DNA of 64,000 bases from Pseudomonas sp. SG20056 (GCF_031764535.1 NZ_CP134499.1:3658001-3722000); one strand, 5' to 3'. Positions 47,101-57,655 are shown, numbered from the stretch's first letter. The notes: generated by a model not told the origin, from the sequence alone. Numbers and translations: made by a program.

Positions 47101-49127
47101 ACAACCCAGCTCAAGTCACTGCCGACAATGATGCAGCTGCTGCTGCAACAGCTGAAGCTGATGCAGTAGCTGCCGAAACAACGGCAGCAGCAGACCAAGC
47201 TACTGCAGATGCTGCATTAATTACCAAAACCAATGCCGATCAAGCAGCTGCAGACGCCTTGATTGCAGCAACAGTAGCGGATGCTGCAAAAACAGCAGCA
47301 GATGCAGCCCTGGCAACAGCAACAGCAGATGCGGCGACCACCGCCACCACAAAAGCAAATGCGACCACAGACCTCACCAACGCGCAAACCGATGTTACTA
47401 ATAAGCAAAATGATGTAACAACTGCGCAGGCGGCTCTTGATGCAGCTCAAACCGACGTCGACAATAACCTTGGTGATCCCGGTTTTGAGGCAATACGAGA
47501 CGCAGCACAAGTAGACCTTAATGCTGCAGCAACAGCACTAACGGATGCACAAGCCGTAGAAGCTACCGCGGCAACTGCGTTGACGGCTGCAACAACTGCG
47601 GATGACGCAGCACAAGCCGCATTTGCCATAGCAACAACTGCCGCCGCTGACGCAACAACTGCCAAAACAACTGCCGACGCATTAGTAGTCTCAACAGCCA
47701 ATACTGCGACAACTGCAGCCAACGACCTGGCAGCCGCTAACACACAAGCAGCCAACACGGCCGCCACGGCAGCAGGTTTGCGTACTACGGCAGATGCGGC
47801 ACAGTCTGTAGCGACAGCATCAGCACTTGATGCTGCGACTAAACTGGCCACCCGCGACACCGCACAGGCAGCCCGTGACGCCGCAACCCAAGCGCACGCG
47901 ACTGCAGTAAAAAATGATGCTGATGCAAGCGCGATATCGGCTCAGCTCAGTCGTTTCACTGAACAGTATGACCGACTGGTTCAGCTGCAAAGCTCGGTTG
48001 ATAACTCTTTCGCCCAGATACAGACACTGGAAGCTGACCTTCTGGCAGCCAAGGCAGATCCAAACTTTGATGCCAATAACCTGCCTGCGCTGGAGGACGC
48101 ACTGACGGCTGCTCGCACTGATTATGCAGCGCTAAATGCAGTCGCAACTCGCACCAACCTCAACACTGGCTCTCCGGCCAAAGCCACTGCACTGATAGAT
48201 GCAGTGAAAGCGGCACTGGCACTGCTAGACCCAACTGATGTAGCCCTGGCGCTGCAAGCTGCCTTGGACATCTTGGTTGCCGACGCCGACTTTATTGACT
48301 TGCCGGCGGCAGGTAACCTAACGGTCAGTCAGCTATTAGCTCGCGCCGAAGCTGCCAATGCCGCAGCCTTAAAAACCAAAGCAGATAATGAGACCACAAC
48401 TGCGGCACTGGTAGCCGGCCTAGCCAGCCAACGTGATGCTTTCAAGGCAAGCGGTGCGGCATTACAGCTTGAGGCAGATGCACTTGCTGAAACTGCTTAT
48501 AACCCAGCCAGTGCATTGCTCTCAGCTGCACAACTAACCGCACTGCAAGCCCAGCTAGCACCAGCTGAGCCAACGTTCTTCGATGCATATCAATACTTGA
48601 TAGATGCTGCACTCGCCAACGCATCGAACACCGCGACCGGTCTGCCATATCTGCGCAATGCCATAAACGTCGAATACACCAAATTGACTCCCGGTAATAG
48701 CTACACACCGAATGTCAATCTACTTGCGGCAAGTAAGGGGTTTTACCTGCGCCTACCTAGAGGAGAAAAGGTACTCTCAACCTCTATATCCTTCCGTGGC
48801 GCACTGTTCTTCAGCACCTTTGCACCACGCAACTCAAACACTGTTGCCACATGCGGCTCGGATGTAGGGCGAGGCCGCACTTATGCCATGAGCCTATTGG
48901 ATGCCAGTGCACTCTTTACCGAAACAGCTCCAGATGGCACAAAAACCCCAGTACGCAGCTTTGACCTAAAGCGCTCAGGCATTCCACCAACTCCGTCGGT
49001 TATCCTCTCTGAGGGTGCACCAACAATTCTCACTGGCACAGAAATTTTGACCAACGAATGTGTTGAAGGCGTAGAAGCATGCCGATCAGGCGATGCCGTC
49101 AAAGCAACATACTGGAGAGAGAATTGA
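44163..49127 (+). CDS. pilY1: Type IV pilus tip adhesin/assembly factor PilY1, with a giant helical insertion
   Basis: A 1654-aa secreted protein; P. aeruginosa PilY1 has about 1160 aa. A signal peptide ends near residue 26. A von Willebrand A domain follows, with metal-site motif DSSGS at 52-56. The C-terminal PilC-type beta-propeller begins near residue 480 and contains the calcium-site-like loop D719-I-S-G-D-G-L-A-D727. After [15 protein letters not shown] the propeller is interrupted by about 675 residues (about 840-1515). This insertion is predicted helical, with an Ala/Thr/Asp-rich, nearly aromatic-free core at about 975-1265. The propeller then resumes with [20 protein letters not shown]. 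PilY1 caps the pilus, mediates adhesion and surface sensing, and opposes retraction. The insertion looks like a coiled-coil stalk and is in frame. The stop overlaps the pilE start by one base. Confidence 0.93.
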   Translation: MKSFKPLALGASAFVYSLLTLQIAMADDTEIYVPKDLPADQQVRPNIMFVLDSSGSMGSGVANSGGKNRNEVMRDVVKNLIDQLKTKEDVNVGFMRYDGNDGGYVLSPVQRLTAKNAKSMKDTVDDIPASGNTPLLETYYESYLYMTGQNRFWGDKSVKASRNGETYKSPIEHSCQQSHIIYLTDGEPTVDQGSNAAVKTLVTNKNTLYPASSCGSGNGQCLPHLAEYMANQDLFPAPAPFDDPTNRKQSVTSHFIGFSVNLALLKNAAEAGGGKYYTTGDVSGLTDALKAIVQDISAENTSFATPSVAVSAFNNLGFRNDLYYALFRPAEGANWPGNVKRYKLSKDGSGNPLIVDKNGNAAIDDTTGFFRNSASSFWSVEDGSDVAKGGVAGRLLNPDTRKIFTWTAADRTPSASAGVTGSQALDIAAHRLITGNTAVTQAMLGASTNTLRTNFINWARGKKTDGTNRLAIADVLHNEPKLVAYVTDEDLARVNNSPATSTEKLFMFFGSNEGFIHAIDPTTGDEKFAFIPKELLGNPGNYLSDAKGSSNKKYGMDGQINLWTEYRTPTADDIANKKRTLNKAYLYAGMRRGGSNYYSLDVTNIDAPALKWLIKGAYSATPTPGFEKLGLTFSAPKLADIKINGTKTKVLIFSGGYDREQDNIGTNVPKNDSVGNSLFIVDAETGKLLWRAGNTGDNSATLNVANMTNSMPADPTIVDISGDGLADIIYASDLRGQIFRFDINNANTSLTSLATGGRIASLAGATAADNRRFFNSPDVALIRERGGKTYFTISIGSGFRESPLNTETDDRFYVLRDSNVFSKPTTYTTIVESDLINVSGVNLSDTESAAILAEIAKLEGLMATLNLALSTAQENFASYKAGIGHTAKQNAAIQALSDANDKQREIDEILGNDPYLLEHVSNTRNQSTLQDSLVLAQQTLTELEQLRVNIQGQADAGDVGILDGERLAAETALTAAIAAYNPAQVTADNDAAAAATAEADAVAAETTAAADQATADAALITKTNADQAAADALIAATVADAAKTAADAALATATADAATTATTKANATTDLTNAQTDVTNKQNDVTTAQAALDAAQTDVDNNLGDPGFEAIRDAAQVDLNAAATALTDAQAVEATAATALTAATTADDAAQAAFAIATTAAADATTAKTTADALVVSTANTATTAANDLAAANTQAANTAATAAGLRTTADAAQSVATASALDAATKLATRDTAQAARDAATQAHATAVKNDADASAISAQLSRFTEQYDRLVQLQSSVDNSFAQIQTLEADLLAAKADPNFDANNLPALEDALTAARTDYAALNAVATRTNLNTGSPAKATALIDAVKAALALLDPTDVALALQAALDILVADADFIDLPAAGNLTVSQLLARAEAANAAALKTKADNETTTAALVAGLASQRDAFKASGAALQLEADALAETAYNPASALLSAAQLTALQAQLAPAEPTFFDAYQYLIDAALANASNTATGLPYLRNAINVEYTKLTPGNSYTPNVNLLAASKGFYLRLPRGEKVLSTSISFRGALFFSTFAPRNSNTVATCGSDVGRGRTYAMSLLDASALFTETAPDGTKTPVRSFDLKRSGIPPTPSVILSEGAPTILTGTEILTNECVEGVEACRSGDAVKATYWREN

Positions 49128-49549
49128 TGAAGGAGAAAGGGTTTAGCCTGATGGAGCTGATGATTGTGGTGGCCATAGTCGGCATCTTGGCCGCGATTGC
49201 TTACCCAAGCTACCAGAACTATGTATTGCGCACTGGACGAGCAGACGGGCAAGCAAAAATGATGGAAATCATCCAGGCTCAAGAGCGGTTCTATTCACAA
49301 AACCAAACTTACACCACTAATCTGGGGGCCGGAGGGCTGGCTTATGGTGTAGCAGCAAATGCTGCAGTGCCATCGGCAGAAGGACGCTACACCATTCAGG
49401 CGGCGGCATGTGCCAACAGCACTATTGCACGCTGCGTTATCCTAACGGCGACACGTATCGGCACCCAGCAACAAGATAACGAATGCGGCAACCTGACACT
49501 GGATAGCCGTGGAACTAAAGGCGCCACGAACGTAGCGCGCTGCTGGTAA
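49127..49549 (+). CDS. pilE: Minor pilin PilE
   Basis: Minor pilin of 140 aa. Short leader MKEKG, mature [20 protein letters not shown] with Glu at +5, then [20 protein letters not shown] and the [13 protein letters not shown] segment typical of PilE. The ATG shares one base with the pilY1 stop (TGATG), and AGAGAG lies upstream. PilE links the tip complex to the PilA shaft. It is the last gene of the operon, with a terminator 9 bases downstream. Confidence 0.95.
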   Translation: MKEKGFSLMELMIVVAIVGILAAIAYPSYQNYVLRTGRADGQAKMMEIIQAQERFYSQNQTYTTNLGAGGLAYGVAANAAVPSAEGRYTIQAAACANSTIARCVILTATRIGTQQQDNECGNLTLDSRGTKGATNVARCW

Positions 49550-49557
49550 ACACAAAA

Positions 49558-49591
49558 AATAAACAGGGTCGGTATACCGCCCCTGTTTATT
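49558..49591. terminator. Bidirectional terminator between pilE and ispH
   Basis: An 11-bp stem AATAAACAGGG/CCCTGTTTATT with an inner GGTATACC palindrome, between convergent genes. Confidence 0.82.
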
Positions 49592-49606
49592 CGCCTCCAA
49601 AGGTGA

Positions 49607-50551
49607 TCACAGTTGCGTTACCCGCAACTCTTTCGGCATGGAAAACATCACATTCTCTGGCCGCCCGAGCAGCTCTTGCGCACCAGTAGCGCCCCATTCG
49701 CTCAGCTGCTGAATAACGCCTTGCACCAGCACTTCAGGGGCTGATGCACCTGCAGTAATACCGATACCCGCCACACCCGCAAACCACTCCTGCTTGAGAT
49801 CCTCTGCCCCGTCGATCAAATAGGCAGGTGTTCCCATGCGTTCGGCCAGTTCGCGCAGGCGGTTGGAGTTGGAGCTGTTGGGACTGCCGACAACCAGCAG
49901 CACGTCGCATTCGGCGGCGAGTTGTTTGACCGCATCCTGGCGGTTCTGGGTGGCGTAGCAGATATCGTCTTTGCGCGGGCCACCAATGGCGGGGAACTTG
50001 CTGCGTAGAGCGTCGATTACTTTGCTGGTGTCATCCATCGACAGGGTAGTCTGGGTGACGAAGGCCAGTGCTTCGGGATTGCGCACCTGTAGTTCGGCGA
50101 CGTCCGCTTCGTCCTCTACCAGGTAGATGGTGCCACCGTTGCTGGCGTCGTATTGACCCATGGTGCCTTCGACTTCCGGGTGGCCCTCGTGGCCGATCAG
50201 GATGCACTCGCGTCCTTCGCGACTGTAGCGCACCACTTCCATGTGCACCTTGGTCACCAGCGGGCAGGTGGCATCGAAGATTTTCAGACCACGGCGCTCG
50301 GCCTCGTTGCGCACAGCCTGGGAGACGCCATGGGCGCTGAAGATGACGATGACATCGTCAGGAATCTGATCCAGTTCTTCGACGAAGATAGCGCCACGCG
50401 AGCGCAGGTCTTCGACCACAAACTTGTTGTGCACCACTTCATGACGCACGTAGATCGGCGGACCGAAGACCTCCAGCGCGCGGTTGACGATTTCAATGGC
50501 GCGGTCGACGCCGGCACAGAAGCCACGGGGATTGGCGAGTTTGATATGCAT
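49607..50551 (-). CDS. ispH: 4-hydroxy-3-methylbut-2-enyl diphosphate reductase IspH (LytB)
   Basis: Last enzyme of the MEP isoprenoid pathway, a 4Fe-4S protein of 314 aa that makes IPP and DMAPP. Cluster ligands C12 ([11 protein letters not shown]), C96 (DATCPLV) and C198 (CYATQNRQ) are present, as are the substrate-site residues H41, H74, H124 and E126 (HPEVEGT). It is the distal gene of the leftward ribF-ileS-lspA-fkpB-ispH run. ispB, which uses the products, lies 12 kb to the right. Confidence 0.97.
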   Translation of the reverse strand: MHIKLANPRGFCAGVDRAIEIVNRALEVFGPPIYVRHEVVHNKFVVEDLRSRGAIFVEELDQIPDDVIVIFSAHGVSQAVRNEAERRGLKIFDATCPLVTKVHMEVVRYSREGRECILIGHEGHPEVEGTMGQYDASNGGTIYLVEDEADVAELQVRNPEALAFVTQTTLSMDDTSKVIDALRSKFPAIGGPRKDDICYATQNRQDAVKQLAAECDVLLVVGSPNSSNSNRLRELAERMGTPAYLIDGAEDLKQEWFAGVAGIGITAGASAPEVLVQGVIQQLSEWGATGAQELLGRPENVMFSMPKELRVTQL

Positions 50552-50636
50552 GGCGAATATCTCGACGGTAGACCTTGCGGGCTAGTGTAAGGCGCGGCCG
50601 CACGCACTGGGGTAGCAATCTGTATATGCAGCCGTG

Positions 50637-50690
50637 ATCGCGAGAATCTCGCAGAAACACTCGAAGCGAAAGCCGCTCCCACAGGAGCGA
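50637..50690. repeat. Degenerate REP-like sequence upstream of ispH
   Basis: Contains GCCGCTCCCACAGGAGCGAGC, split here as GCCGCTCCCACAGG and GAGCGAGC, resembling Pseudomonas REP ends. It occupies most of the 147-base gap between fkpB and ispH. Confidence 0.4.
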
Positions 50691-50698
50691 GCTAAACC

Positions 50699-51136
50699 TT
50701 AGAGCGCTTTGACCTCAATAATTTCAACATCGAAGCTCAGCGCTTTGCCGGCCAACGGGTGGTTGAAGTCGATGGTCACCTTGGCGTCATCAAACGCTTT
50801 AACCACGCCTGGCAACTCGGCATTGGCCGCGTCGTTGAAGATCACCAGTAGGCCTTCCGACAGCTCCATATCCTGAAACTGACTGCGCGGCATAACCTGG
50901 ATATTCTGCGGATTACCCTGACCGAAGCCCTGCTCCGGACTGATCGGCAGGCTGCGTTTGTCGCCCGCTTTCAAGCCATAGATGGCCTGCTCAAAGCCTG
51001 GCAGCAGGTTGCCGTCGCCGACCTTGAAGGTGGCGGGGCTTTTATCGAAGGTGCTGTCCACCACATCGCCGTTGTCCAGCTTGAGGGCGAAATGCAGGGT
51101 CACCTGCTTATCCGGGCCGATACGCACGTCAGTCAT
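50699..51136 (-). CDS. fkpB: FKBP-type peptidyl-prolyl isomerase FkpB (SlpA-like)
   Basis: Cytoplasmic SlyD/SlpA-family prolyl isomerase and chaperone, 145 aa. FKBP core visible: LKLDNGDVVDSTFDKSPATF, GNLLPGFEQAIYGLKAGDK, and the inserted IF-flap region around residues 65-120. DFNHPLAGKALSFDVEI is the SlpA hallmark. It lacks the His-rich metal tail of SlyD. The ATG overlaps the lspA stop by four bases, and the lspA-fkpB-ispH order is conserved. Confidence 0.94.
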   Translation of the reverse strand: MTDVRIGPDKQVTLHFALKLDNGDVVDSTFDKSPATFKVGDGNLLPGFEQAIYGLKAGDKRSLPISPEQGFGQGNPQNIQVMPRSQFQDMELSEGLLVIFNDAANAELPGVVKAFDDAKVTIDFNHPLAGKALSFDVEIIEVKAL

Positions 51137-51642
51137 TTGCCTGTTTCTCCGGACTTTTCACTTTTGAACATATCCAGCGCCAGCAGGATGGCACCACCGG
51201 TAATCGCCATGTCAGCCACGTTGAAGGCTGGGAAGTACCACTGCTGATGCCAATGCAGCAGGATGAAGTCGACCACATGGCCAAACACCACGCGATCGAC
51301 CAGGTTACCCAGTGCACCACCCAGAACTAACGCCAACGCCACCGCAAGCCAGGTTTCGCCAGGTTTTAGGCGCTTGAGCCATACCACCAGTACTCCGCTC
51401 ACCACCACGGCAATCGCGGCGAAGAACCAACGCTGCCAGCCGGCGGCATCGGCCAGGAAGCTGAATGCCGCACCGGTGTTGTAAGCCAGGGTCCAGCTAA
51501 AGTAATCGGGGATGATCACGATCTGCTGGTACATGCTCAGGTTGTTGTCGAACCAGAACTTGCTCGCTTGATCGACTACAAACACCAACAGACTCAGCCA
51601 CAACCAGGCCAAACGCCCGAAACGACTAGCGTTATCACGCAT
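51133..51642 (-). CDS. lspA: Lipoprotein signal peptidase LspA
   Basis: Inner-membrane aspartyl peptidase (169 aa) that removes signal peptides from diacylglyceryl prolipoproteins such as BamD. Four membrane helices; the catalytic Asp pair is D125 (GHVVDF) and D144 ([10 protein letters not shown]), with NTGAAFSFL and GALGNLVDR conserved. The start [10 protein letters not shown] at 51642 overlaps the ileS end by eight bases and gives the same length as the P. aeruginosa enzyme. Coupled to ileS and fkpB. Confidence 0.97.
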   Translation of the reverse strand: MRDNASRFGRLAWLWLSLLVFVVDQASKFWFDNNLSMYQQIVIIPDYFSWTLAYNTGAAFSFLADAAGWQRWFFAAIAVVVSGVLVVWLKRLKPGETWLAVALALVLGGALGNLVDRVVFGHVVDFILLHWHQQWYFPAFNVADMAITGGAILLALDMFKSEKSGETGK

Positions 51643-54466
51643 AGTGACGAACCTCACCTGCGCCTTCGATGTTGTCCACGCAGCGACCGCAAATTTCCGG
51701 ATGCGCTGGGTTCACCCCAACGTCCTCGCGGTGATGCCAGCAACGGGCGCACTTGGCATGCCCGGACTTCAGCACTTTGAGCTTGAGCCCCGCGACTTCG
51801 GTTTCCACAGCATCACTCGGCGCGCTGGCGAGCGGCGCCAGGCTGGCGGTGGAAGTGATCAGCACAAAGCGCAGCTCGTTGCCCAGTTTGTTCAGATCAG
51901 CAATCAGGCTGTCTTCGGCATACAGGGTGACTTCCGCCTGCAGGTTGCCGCCGATGGCCTTGGCTGCACGCAGGTTTTCCATCTCCTTGTTTACCGCGAC
52001 CTTGACCGCCATCACGCGCTCCCAGAACGCACGATCCAGCTCGAAGCCTTCCGGCAGCTCGCTCAGGCCCTGATACCAGCCATTGAGCATTACCGACTCG
52101 TTACGCGCACCGGGCAGGTATTCCCACAGCTCATCGGCGGTGAAAGACAACACCGGAGCGATCCAGCGCACCAGGGCTTCGGCGATGTGGAACAGCGCGG
52201 TCTGGCAGGAGCGACGCGCCACGCTGTCGGCGGCGGTGGTGTACTGACGGTCCTTGATAATATCGAGGTAGAAACCGCCCAGCTCCTGCACGCAGAAGTT
52301 GTGCACTTTCTGGTAAACGTTCCAGAAGCGATAGCTGTCGTAGGCTTCTTCGATTTCGCGCTGCAGCAACAGGGCGCGATCTACGGCCCAACGATCCAGC
52401 GCCAGCATGTCTTCCGCAGGCAGCAGGTGCTGCGCCGGGTCGAAGCCGCTGAGGTTGGAGAGCAGGAAGCGCGCGGTGTTGCGGATACGCCGGTAGGAAT
52501 CGGCGCTGCGCTGCAGGATGACCTTGGACACGGCCATCTCGCCCGAGTAGTCAGTGGACGACACCCACAGGCGCAGGATATCGGCGCCCAGGCTGTCATT
52601 CACTTCCTGCGGCGCGACCACATTGCCCAGCGACTTGGACATCTTGCGACCGTTCTCGTCGACCACAAAACCGTGGGTCAGCAGCTCTTTGTACGGCGCG
52701 TGGCCGTCGATGGCCGCGCCGGTCAGCAAGGATGAATGGAACCAGCCGCGGTGCTGGTCGGAGCCTTCCAGGTACAGGTCGGCACGCGGGCCGCTGGCAT
52801 GGCCCAGGTTGTGCGAACCGCGCAGTACGTGCCAGTGGGTGGTGCCGGAATCAAACCAGACGTCCAGGGTGTCACTGATCTTGTCGTAGTCGGCGGCTTC
52901 ATCGCCCAGCAGCTCGGCGGCGTCGAGCTTGAACCAAGCCTCTATGCCCTCTTGCTCGACACGCTTAGCCACGTCCTCCATCAACTCGGCAGTGCGCGGG
53001 TGCAGCTCACCCGTAGCCTTGTGCAGGAAGAACGGGATTGGCACGCCCCAGTTACGCTGACGCGAGATACACCAGTCCGGACGCCCGGCGATCATGCTGT
53101 GCAGACGTGCCTGGCCCCAGGCTGGGACGAACTGCGTTTGCTCGATGGCTGCCAGCGCACGCTCACGCAGAGTGCCGCCTTCGTTAGGCTGCTTATCCAT
53201 GCCGACGAACCACTGCGCGGTGGCGCGGTAGATCAGCGGGGTCTTATGGCGCCAGCAATGCATATAGCTGTGCTGGATAGCCTCGTGCTTAAGCAACGCG
53301 CCGACCTCTTCCAGCTTGGCGACGATGGCCGGATTAGCCTTCCAGATAAACTGGCCGCCAAAGAACGGCAGGTCACTGACATACACGCCGTTGCTCTGCA
53401 CCGGGCTGAGGATGTCGTCATTGCTCATGCCGTAGCCTTTGCAGGAACGGAAGTCGTCCTCACCATAGGCAGGTGCCGAGTGCACCACGCCAGTGCCGGC
53501 GCCCAGCTCAACGTAGTCAGCCAGATAGACCGGGGCAAAGCGCTCATAGAACGGATGACGGAAGCGGAGCAGCTCCAGCGCCGCACCTGGCGCGGTGGCG
53601 ATGACTTCGCCCTGCAGGCCATAACGGGCCAAGCAGCCCTCTACCAGCTCTTCAGCCAGCAGCAGCAGACGCTCGCCGGTATCGACCAGCGCATAGGTAA
53701 ATTCAGGGTGGACGTTCAGCGCTTGGTTGGCCGGAATGGTCCAAGGCGTGGTGGTCCAGATCACGATGGAAGCAGGCTTCGGCAGGCTGGCCAGACCAAA
53801 CGCGGCGGCCAGCTTGTCGGCATCTTCAACCACGAAGGCCACGTCGATGGCATCGGACTTCTTGTCTTGGTACTCGACTTCGGCCTCAGCCAGCGCGGAA
53901 CCGCAGTCGAAACACCAGTTGACCGGCTTCAGCCCCTTGAATACGAAACCCTGTTTGACCATCTCGACCAGCGCGCGGATTTCGCCCGCCTCGTTGGCAA
54001 AGTCCATGGTTTTGTACGGGTTGTCCCAATCGCCCAGTACACCGAGGCGAACGAAGTCGGCCTTCTGCCCTTCGATCTGCTCGGCGGCATAGGTGCGGCA
54101 GCGCTCGCGGGTCAGGTCGGAAGGCTGGTTCTTGCCGAAGGTGGTTTCCACCTTGTGCTCGATCGGCAGGCCATGACAGTCCCAACCCGGCACATAAGGG
54201 GCGTCGAAGCCGGCCAGGGTCTTGGAACGGGTGATGATGTCCTTGAGGATCTTGTTGACCGCATGACCGATGTGAATGCTGCCGTTGGCATAGGGCGGGC
54301 CATCGTGCAGAACAAACTTCGGCCGGCCTTCGCCCTGCGTGCGCAGCTTCTGATACAGGCCAATCTCGTTCCAGCGCTGCAGAATCTGCGGCTCGCGCTG
54401 CGGCAGGCCGGCCTTCATCGGAAATTGGGTGTCAGGCAGATTAAGCGTGGCTTTGTAATCGGTCAT
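51635..54466 (-). CDS. ileS: Isoleucyl-tRNA synthetase
   Basis: Class I synthetase, 943 aa, charging tRNA-Ile, with an editing (CP1) domain. HIGH motif as [10 protein letters not shown] near residue 67; KMSKS motif as [10 protein letters not shown] near 605; C-terminal zinc knuckle with CARCWHH and CGRC. The start [13 protein letters not shown] at 54466 is preferred to one nine codons upstream. It lies between ribF and lspA with 48 bases to ribF. A very long open frame on the opposite strand is only its codon shadow. Confidence 0.98.
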   Translation of the reverse strand: MTDYKATLNLPDTQFPMKAGLPQREPQILQRWNEIGLYQKLRTQGEGRPKFVLHDGPPYANGSIHIGHAVNKILKDIITRSKTLAGFDAPYVPGWDCHGLPIEHKVETTFGKNQPSDLTRERCRTYAAEQIEGQKADFVRLGVLGDWDNPYKTMDFANEAGEIRALVEMVKQGFVFKGLKPVNWCFDCGSALAEAEVEYQDKKSDAIDVAFVVEDADKLAAAFGLASLPKPASIVIWTTTPWTIPANQALNVHPEFTYALVDTGERLLLLAEELVEGCLARYGLQGEVIATAPGAALELLRFRHPFYERFAPVYLADYVELGAGTGVVHSAPAYGEDDFRSCKGYGMSNDDILSPVQSNGVYVSDLPFFGGQFIWKANPAIVAKLEEVGALLKHEAIQHSYMHCWRHKTPLIYRATAQWFVGMDKQPNEGGTLRERALAAIEQTQFVPAWGQARLHSMIAGRPDWCISRQRNWGVPIPFFLHKATGELHPRTAELMEDVAKRVEQEGIEAWFKLDAAELLGDEAADYDKISDTLDVWFDSGTTHWHVLRGSHNLGHASGPRADLYLEGSDQHRGWFHSSLLTGAAIDGHAPYKELLTHGFVVDENGRKMSKSLGNVVAPQEVNDSLGADILRLWVSSTDYSGEMAVSKVILQRSADSYRRIRNTARFLLSNLSGFDPAQHLLPAEDMLALDRWAVDRALLLQREIEEAYDSYRFWNVYQKVHNFCVQELGGFYLDIIKDRQYTTAADSVARRSCQTALFHIAEALVRWIAPVLSFTADELWEYLPGARNESVMLNGWYQGLSELPEGFELDRAFWERVMAVKVAVNKEMENLRAAKAIGGNLQAEVTLYAEDSLIADLNKLGNELRFVLITSTASLAPLASAPSDAVETEVAGLKLKVLKSGHAKCARCWHHREDVGVNPAHPEICGRCVDNIEGAGEVRHYA

Positions 54467-54514
54467 TTCAGGCTCTTCGTAAGCGATTGGCACCCAGCAG
54501 TTGAAGCCGGGTGC

Positions 54515-55441
54515 TTAAACGCGCCAATGGGCACGGGCGGCAGCAATATCGGCAGCAATAGCCATCTTCAATGCCTCAAGGGAGGCGAAACGCTGCTCAT
54601 CGCGCAGCTTGTGGTGGAAAGCCACCGTCAAACGCCGGCCATATAAATCACCGGCAAAGTCCAGCAAATGCACTTCCAGATGAGCGCGACCATCACCGGC
54701 CACGCTCGGGCGCACACCAATGTTGGCCACACCCGGCCAGGTTTGGCCGTCAATCTCGGTGCTGACCAGGTACACGCCTTTGAGCGGCACCCGCTTGCGC
54801 TTGAGCTGCACATTGGCAGTCGGCGCATTCAGCTGACGCCCCAGCTTCTGCCCGTGCAACACCCGTCCGGCAATCTGAAATGGCCGCCCGAGCAGGTGCT
54901 GCGCCAAGGCAAAATCACCGGCATCAAGGGCTTCACGTACCCGCGTACTGCTGACACGAATACCGTCCAGCTCAACCGTGCTGGCAGCCTCGACGCTGAA
55001 GCCTTCGCGCTCACCAGCCTCGGCCAGAAAGGCAAAGTCACCGGCGCGGTCACAGCCGAAGCGAAAGTCATCACCCACTTCCAGATGCTGCACACCCAGG
55101 CCTTCAACCAGCACACGATGCACGAACTCAGCCGCGCTCAACTCACGCAGGCGGCGGTTGAAACTCAGGCACAGCACTCGATCAACACCTTCGGCAGCCA
55201 GCAGAGCCAGCTTGTCGCGCAACCGCGCCAGGCGCGCCGGTGCTACATCAGGTGCAAAAAACTCGCGCGGCTGCGGCTCGAAAATCAGCACGCAACTGGG
55301 CACGCCAAGCTCGGCGGAACGCTCACGCAAACGCGCCAAAATGGCCTGATGACCACGATGGACGCCGTCGAAATTCCCGATGGTGGCGACACAGCCCCGA
55401 TGCTGGGGCCGCAAGTTGTGTAGGCCTCGAACCAGCTGCAT
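54515..55441 (-). CDS. ribF: Bifunctional riboflavin kinase/FAD synthetase RibF
   Basis: Makes FMN from riboflavin and FAD from FMN; 308 aa. N-terminal FAD-synthetase domain with ATIGNFDGVHRGHQAIL (HxGH-type nucleotidyl-transferase site) and SSTRVREALDAGD; C-terminal flavokinase domain with GRQLNAPTANVQLKRKRVPLKGVY and ANIGVRPSV. The start MQLVRGLHNLRPQH at 55441 is chosen by alignment memory; upstream ATGs at 55459 and 55480 are possible. A TATAAT lies just upstream (55470-55475, minus strand). First gene of the ribF-ileS-lspA-fkpB-ispH run. Confidence 0.95.
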   Translation of the reverse strand: MQLVRGLHNLRPQHRGCVATIGNFDGVHRGHQAILARLRERSAELGVPSCVLIFEPQPREFFAPDVAPARLARLRDKLALLAAEGVDRVLCLSFNRRLRELSAAEFVHRVLVEGLGVQHLEVGDDFRFGCDRAGDFAFLAEAGEREGFSVEAASTVELDGIRVSSTRVREALDAGDFALAQHLLGRPFQIAGRVLHGQKLGRQLNAPTANVQLKRKRVPLKGVYLVSTEIDGQTWPGVANIGVRPSVAGDGRAHLEVHLLDFAGDLYGRRLTVAFHHKLRDEQRFASLEALKMAIAADIAAARAHWRV

Positions 55442-55469
55442 AACGCGCTTCTTGCTCATAAAGTGGCCG

Positions 55470-55475
55470 ATTATA
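55470..55475 (-). promoter_or_regulatory. ribF: -10 element candidate for ribF operon
   Basis: Read leftward a perfect TATAAT followed by CGGCC; a TTGTCC lies upstream but at a short 15-base spacing, so the -35 is uncertain. Confidence 0.42.
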
Positions 55476-55518
55476 CGCACACCGAGCAGCGGACAACAGG
55501 CAGCAAATCAGCTGCAGC

Positions 55519-57063
55519 TCAGAGCGCACTGCGGCGAGCAAAATCCCTCAAACGGAACCCCAACAGCGCCAACACGGCCAAATAGGCCAACATGCCGACA
55601 CCCACCAGCCCGCCCAGGCGCAGCAAACGCCAGAGCATAGTGCTGTCCGCCCAAGCTGGCAGCTGCTGCATAATCAGCAGCAGCACCGCCACCATCGCTA
55701 GTAACGCCAACAACAGCTTGCCAAGGAACAACGCCCAACCCGGCTGTGGCTGAAACATGTCGCGCTTGCGTAGCTGCCAGTACAACAACCCAGCATTCAG
55801 GCAGGCGGCCAGGCCGATGGCCAGCGCCAGACCGGCATGGGCCAGGGGAATCACGAAGATAAACAGCACATTCATCGCCTGGGTCGCCAGCAGCGTCACC
55901 AGCCCGATACGCACCGGGGTTTTGATGTTCTGCTGGGCGTAGAAGGCAGGCGCAAGAATTTTCACCAGAATGATGCCGACCAGCCCCAACGAGTAAGCAA
56001 TCAAGGCCCGCTGGGTCATCAAGGTATCGTCAGCGGTGAACTTGCCGTACTGGAACAGCGAGGCGATCAACGGCTCGGAGATAATCGCCAACGCCACCGC
56101 ACTGGGCAACGCCAACACCAGACACAGACGCAAGCCCCAGTCGAGCAGCTTGGAGTAGTCTTCGCGGCTGGCGCCCGAATGGGTTTTCGACAAGGCCGGC
56201 AGCAAAATGGTCCCCAGCGCCACACCAAGTACGCCAGCCGGCAACTCCATCAAGCGATCGGCGTAATACATCCAGGACACGGAGCCTGCGACCAGAAAGG
56301 AGGCAAAAATCGTATTGATGATCAGCGAAATCTGGCTGACCGACACCCCGAAGATCGCCGGCCCCATCTGCTTCATCACGCGCCACACGCCTGTGTCCTT
56401 GAGGTTCAGACGCGGCAGCACCAGCATGCCGATCTTGTGCAAATGCGGCAGCTGGAACAGCAACTGCGCCAAGCCCCCCACCAGCACCGCCCAGCCCAGC
56501 GCCATGATTGGCGGATCGAAATAGGGGGTCAGAAACAGGGCGAAGACGATCATGCTGACGTTGAGCAGAGTCGGCACAAAGGCCGGCACCGAGAACCTGT
56601 TCCAGGTATTGAGCACAGCCCCCGCCAGCGAGGACAGGGAGATCAGCAAGATATAAGGAAAGGTCACCCGCAGCAGGTCGGTGGTTAGCTCAAAGCGCTC
56701 CGCCTCATCAGCGAAACCAGGGGCGGAGGCCCAGACAATCCACGGCGCGGCGAGAATGCCAATAAAAGTTACCAGCGCCAGCACCAACGTCAGCAGGCCT
56801 GTCACGTAAGCGAGAAACGTGCGCGCCGCCTCATCGCCCTGCTGGGTTTTATATTCGGCCAGAATCGGCACAAAGGCTTGAGAGAACGCGCCCTCGGCAA
56901 AAATCCGCCGCAGCAGATTGGGCAGCTTGAACGCCACCACAAAGGCGTCCGAGGCCACGCCCGCGCCGAAGGTACGGGCAATGATGGTGTCGCGCACAAA
57001 GCCCAATACACGCGAAAGCATGGTCATGGAGCTGACGGCGGCCAACGACTTGAGCAAATTCAT
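55519..57063 (-). CDS. murJ: Lipid II flippase MurJ (MviN)
   Basis: MOP-superfamily membrane protein (514 aa, 14 predicted helices) that moves lipid II across the inner membrane for peptidoglycan synthesis. N-terminus [20 protein letters not shown], then [12 protein letters not shown] and [20 protein letters not shown], both strongly conserved in MurJ. Divergent from rpsT and followed by ribF, the order found in many gammaproteobacteria. Confidence 0.97.
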   Translation of the reverse strand: MNLLKSLAAVSSMTMLSRVLGFVRDTIIARTFGAGVASDAFVVAFKLPNLLRRIFAEGAFSQAFVPILAEYKTQQGDEAARTFLAYVTGLLTLVLALVTFIGILAAPWIVWASAPGFADEAERFELTTDLLRVTFPYILLISLSSLAGAVLNTWNRFSVPAFVPTLLNVSMIVFALFLTPYFDPPIMALGWAVLVGGLAQLLFQLPHLHKIGMLVLPRLNLKDTGVWRVMKQMGPAIFGVSVSQISLIINTIFASFLVAGSVSWMYYADRLMELPAGVLGVALGTILLPALSKTHSGASREDYSKLLDWGLRLCLVLALPSAVALAIISEPLIASLFQYGKFTADDTLMTQRALIAYSLGLVGIILVKILAPAFYAQQNIKTPVRIGLVTLLATQAMNVLFIFVIPLAHAGLALAIGLAACLNAGLLYWQLRKRDMFQPQPGWALFLGKLLLALLAMVAVLLLIMQQLPAWADSTMLWRLLRLGGLVGVGMLAYLAVLALLGFRLRDFARRSAL

Positions 57064-57160
57064 GTAGTATCCCGGCTCCGCAAACAAGCACTGGCGCGCA
57101 AAGGCGACGAGTGTAGCGGTCTGCCGCTGGTCAGGCCAGCACAGGGAAAAGCCAACAGGC

Positions 57161-57189
57161 TTGACAGCACTCCCTCATATCGGCATGAT
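57161..57189 (+). promoter_or_regulatory. rpsT: Sigma-70 promoter of rpsT
   Basis: Perfect TTGACA (57161-57166), a 17-base spacer and CATGAT (57184-57189), 53 bases before the rpsT start. Confidence 0.65.
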
Positions 57190-57242
57190 TCGCGGCCTTA
57201 TTTGTTTGTAACCCCCAGAATTTTTCTTCGAGGAGCTTGACG

Positions 57243-57521
57243 GTGGCCAATACACCTTCTGCCAAAAAACGCGCAAAACAGGCTGAGAAGCGTCGTAGCC
57301 ATAACGCCAGCCAGCGCTCGATGGTTCGTACTTACATCAAGAACGTCGTCAAGGCTATCGAAGCCAAAGACGCTGCTCTTGCAGCTACTGCTTACACCCT
57401 GGCTGTGCCGGTAATCGACCGTATGGCCGACAAAGGCATCATCCACAAGAACAAAGCCGCTCGCCACAAGAGCCGCCTCAATGGCCACATCAAGGCCCTG
57501 AGCGCTGCCGCAGCTGCCTAA
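57243..57521 (+). CDS. rpsT: 30S ribosomal protein S20
   Basis: Primary 16S rRNA-binding protein, 92 aa, Lys/Arg/Ala-rich helical bundle: starts (M)[20 protein letters not shown]. The start is a GTG with GAGGAG seven bases upstream; a TTG two codons earlier is less likely because S20 begins M-A-N. A non-ATG start is a known feature of rpsT that supports autoregulation in E. coli. Own promoter upstream and terminator downstream. Confidence 0.98.
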   Translation: MANTPSAKKRAKQAEKRRSHNASQRSMVRTYIKNVVKAIEAKDAALAATAYTLAVPVIDRMADKGIIHKNKAARHKSRLNGHIKALSAAAAA

Positions 57522-57550
57522 GCTGTTTGCGACACGCTACTCGTTCTTGA

Positions 57551-57577
57551 AAAACCGGCTTAACCGCCGGTTTTTTA
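57551..57577 (+). terminator. rpsT: Terminator of rpsT
   Basis: Stem AAAACCGGC/GCCGGTTTT with loop TTAACC, then T-run and the motif ATTGTCTGC. Confidence 0.9.
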
Positions 57578-57622
57578 TTGTCTGCAATAACTGCTGGCGC
57601 AGCCTGCAACGCCCAAAACCAC

Positions 57623-57652
57623 AAAAAAGCCCGAATCGCTTCGGGCTTTTTT
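57623..57652. terminator. creA: Terminator of creA (bidirectional)
   Basis: Stem GCCCGAA/TTCGGGC with tetraloop TCGC, flanked by six A and six T, just beyond the creA stop. Confidence 0.9.
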
Positions 57653-57655
57653 GAC

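Noticed and set aside
47447..47860. Ala/Val-rich and Cys-rich minus-strand frames opposite pilY1
   Set aside because: Reverse-complement shadows of the GCA/ACA-rich codons.
47060..47960. DNA tandem-repeat expansion or assembly artefact in pilY1
   Set aside because: The Ala-rich region uses varied codons and non-identical units, keeps one frame, and shows no exact repeat longer than a few codons, so it looks like real coding sequence rather than a collapsed or expanded satellite.
44163..49127. Integrin-binding RGD motif in PilY1
   Set aside because: P. aeruginosa PilY1 has an RGD near its calcium site; none was found here near D719-D727 (the nearby text reads RERGGKTYF).
52736..54646. 636-codon open frame on the plus strand
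   Set aside because: It is exactly antisense to ileS, in high-GC DNA where the opposite strand often stays open; no Shine-Dalgarno, no recognisable protein, composition of a codon shadow.
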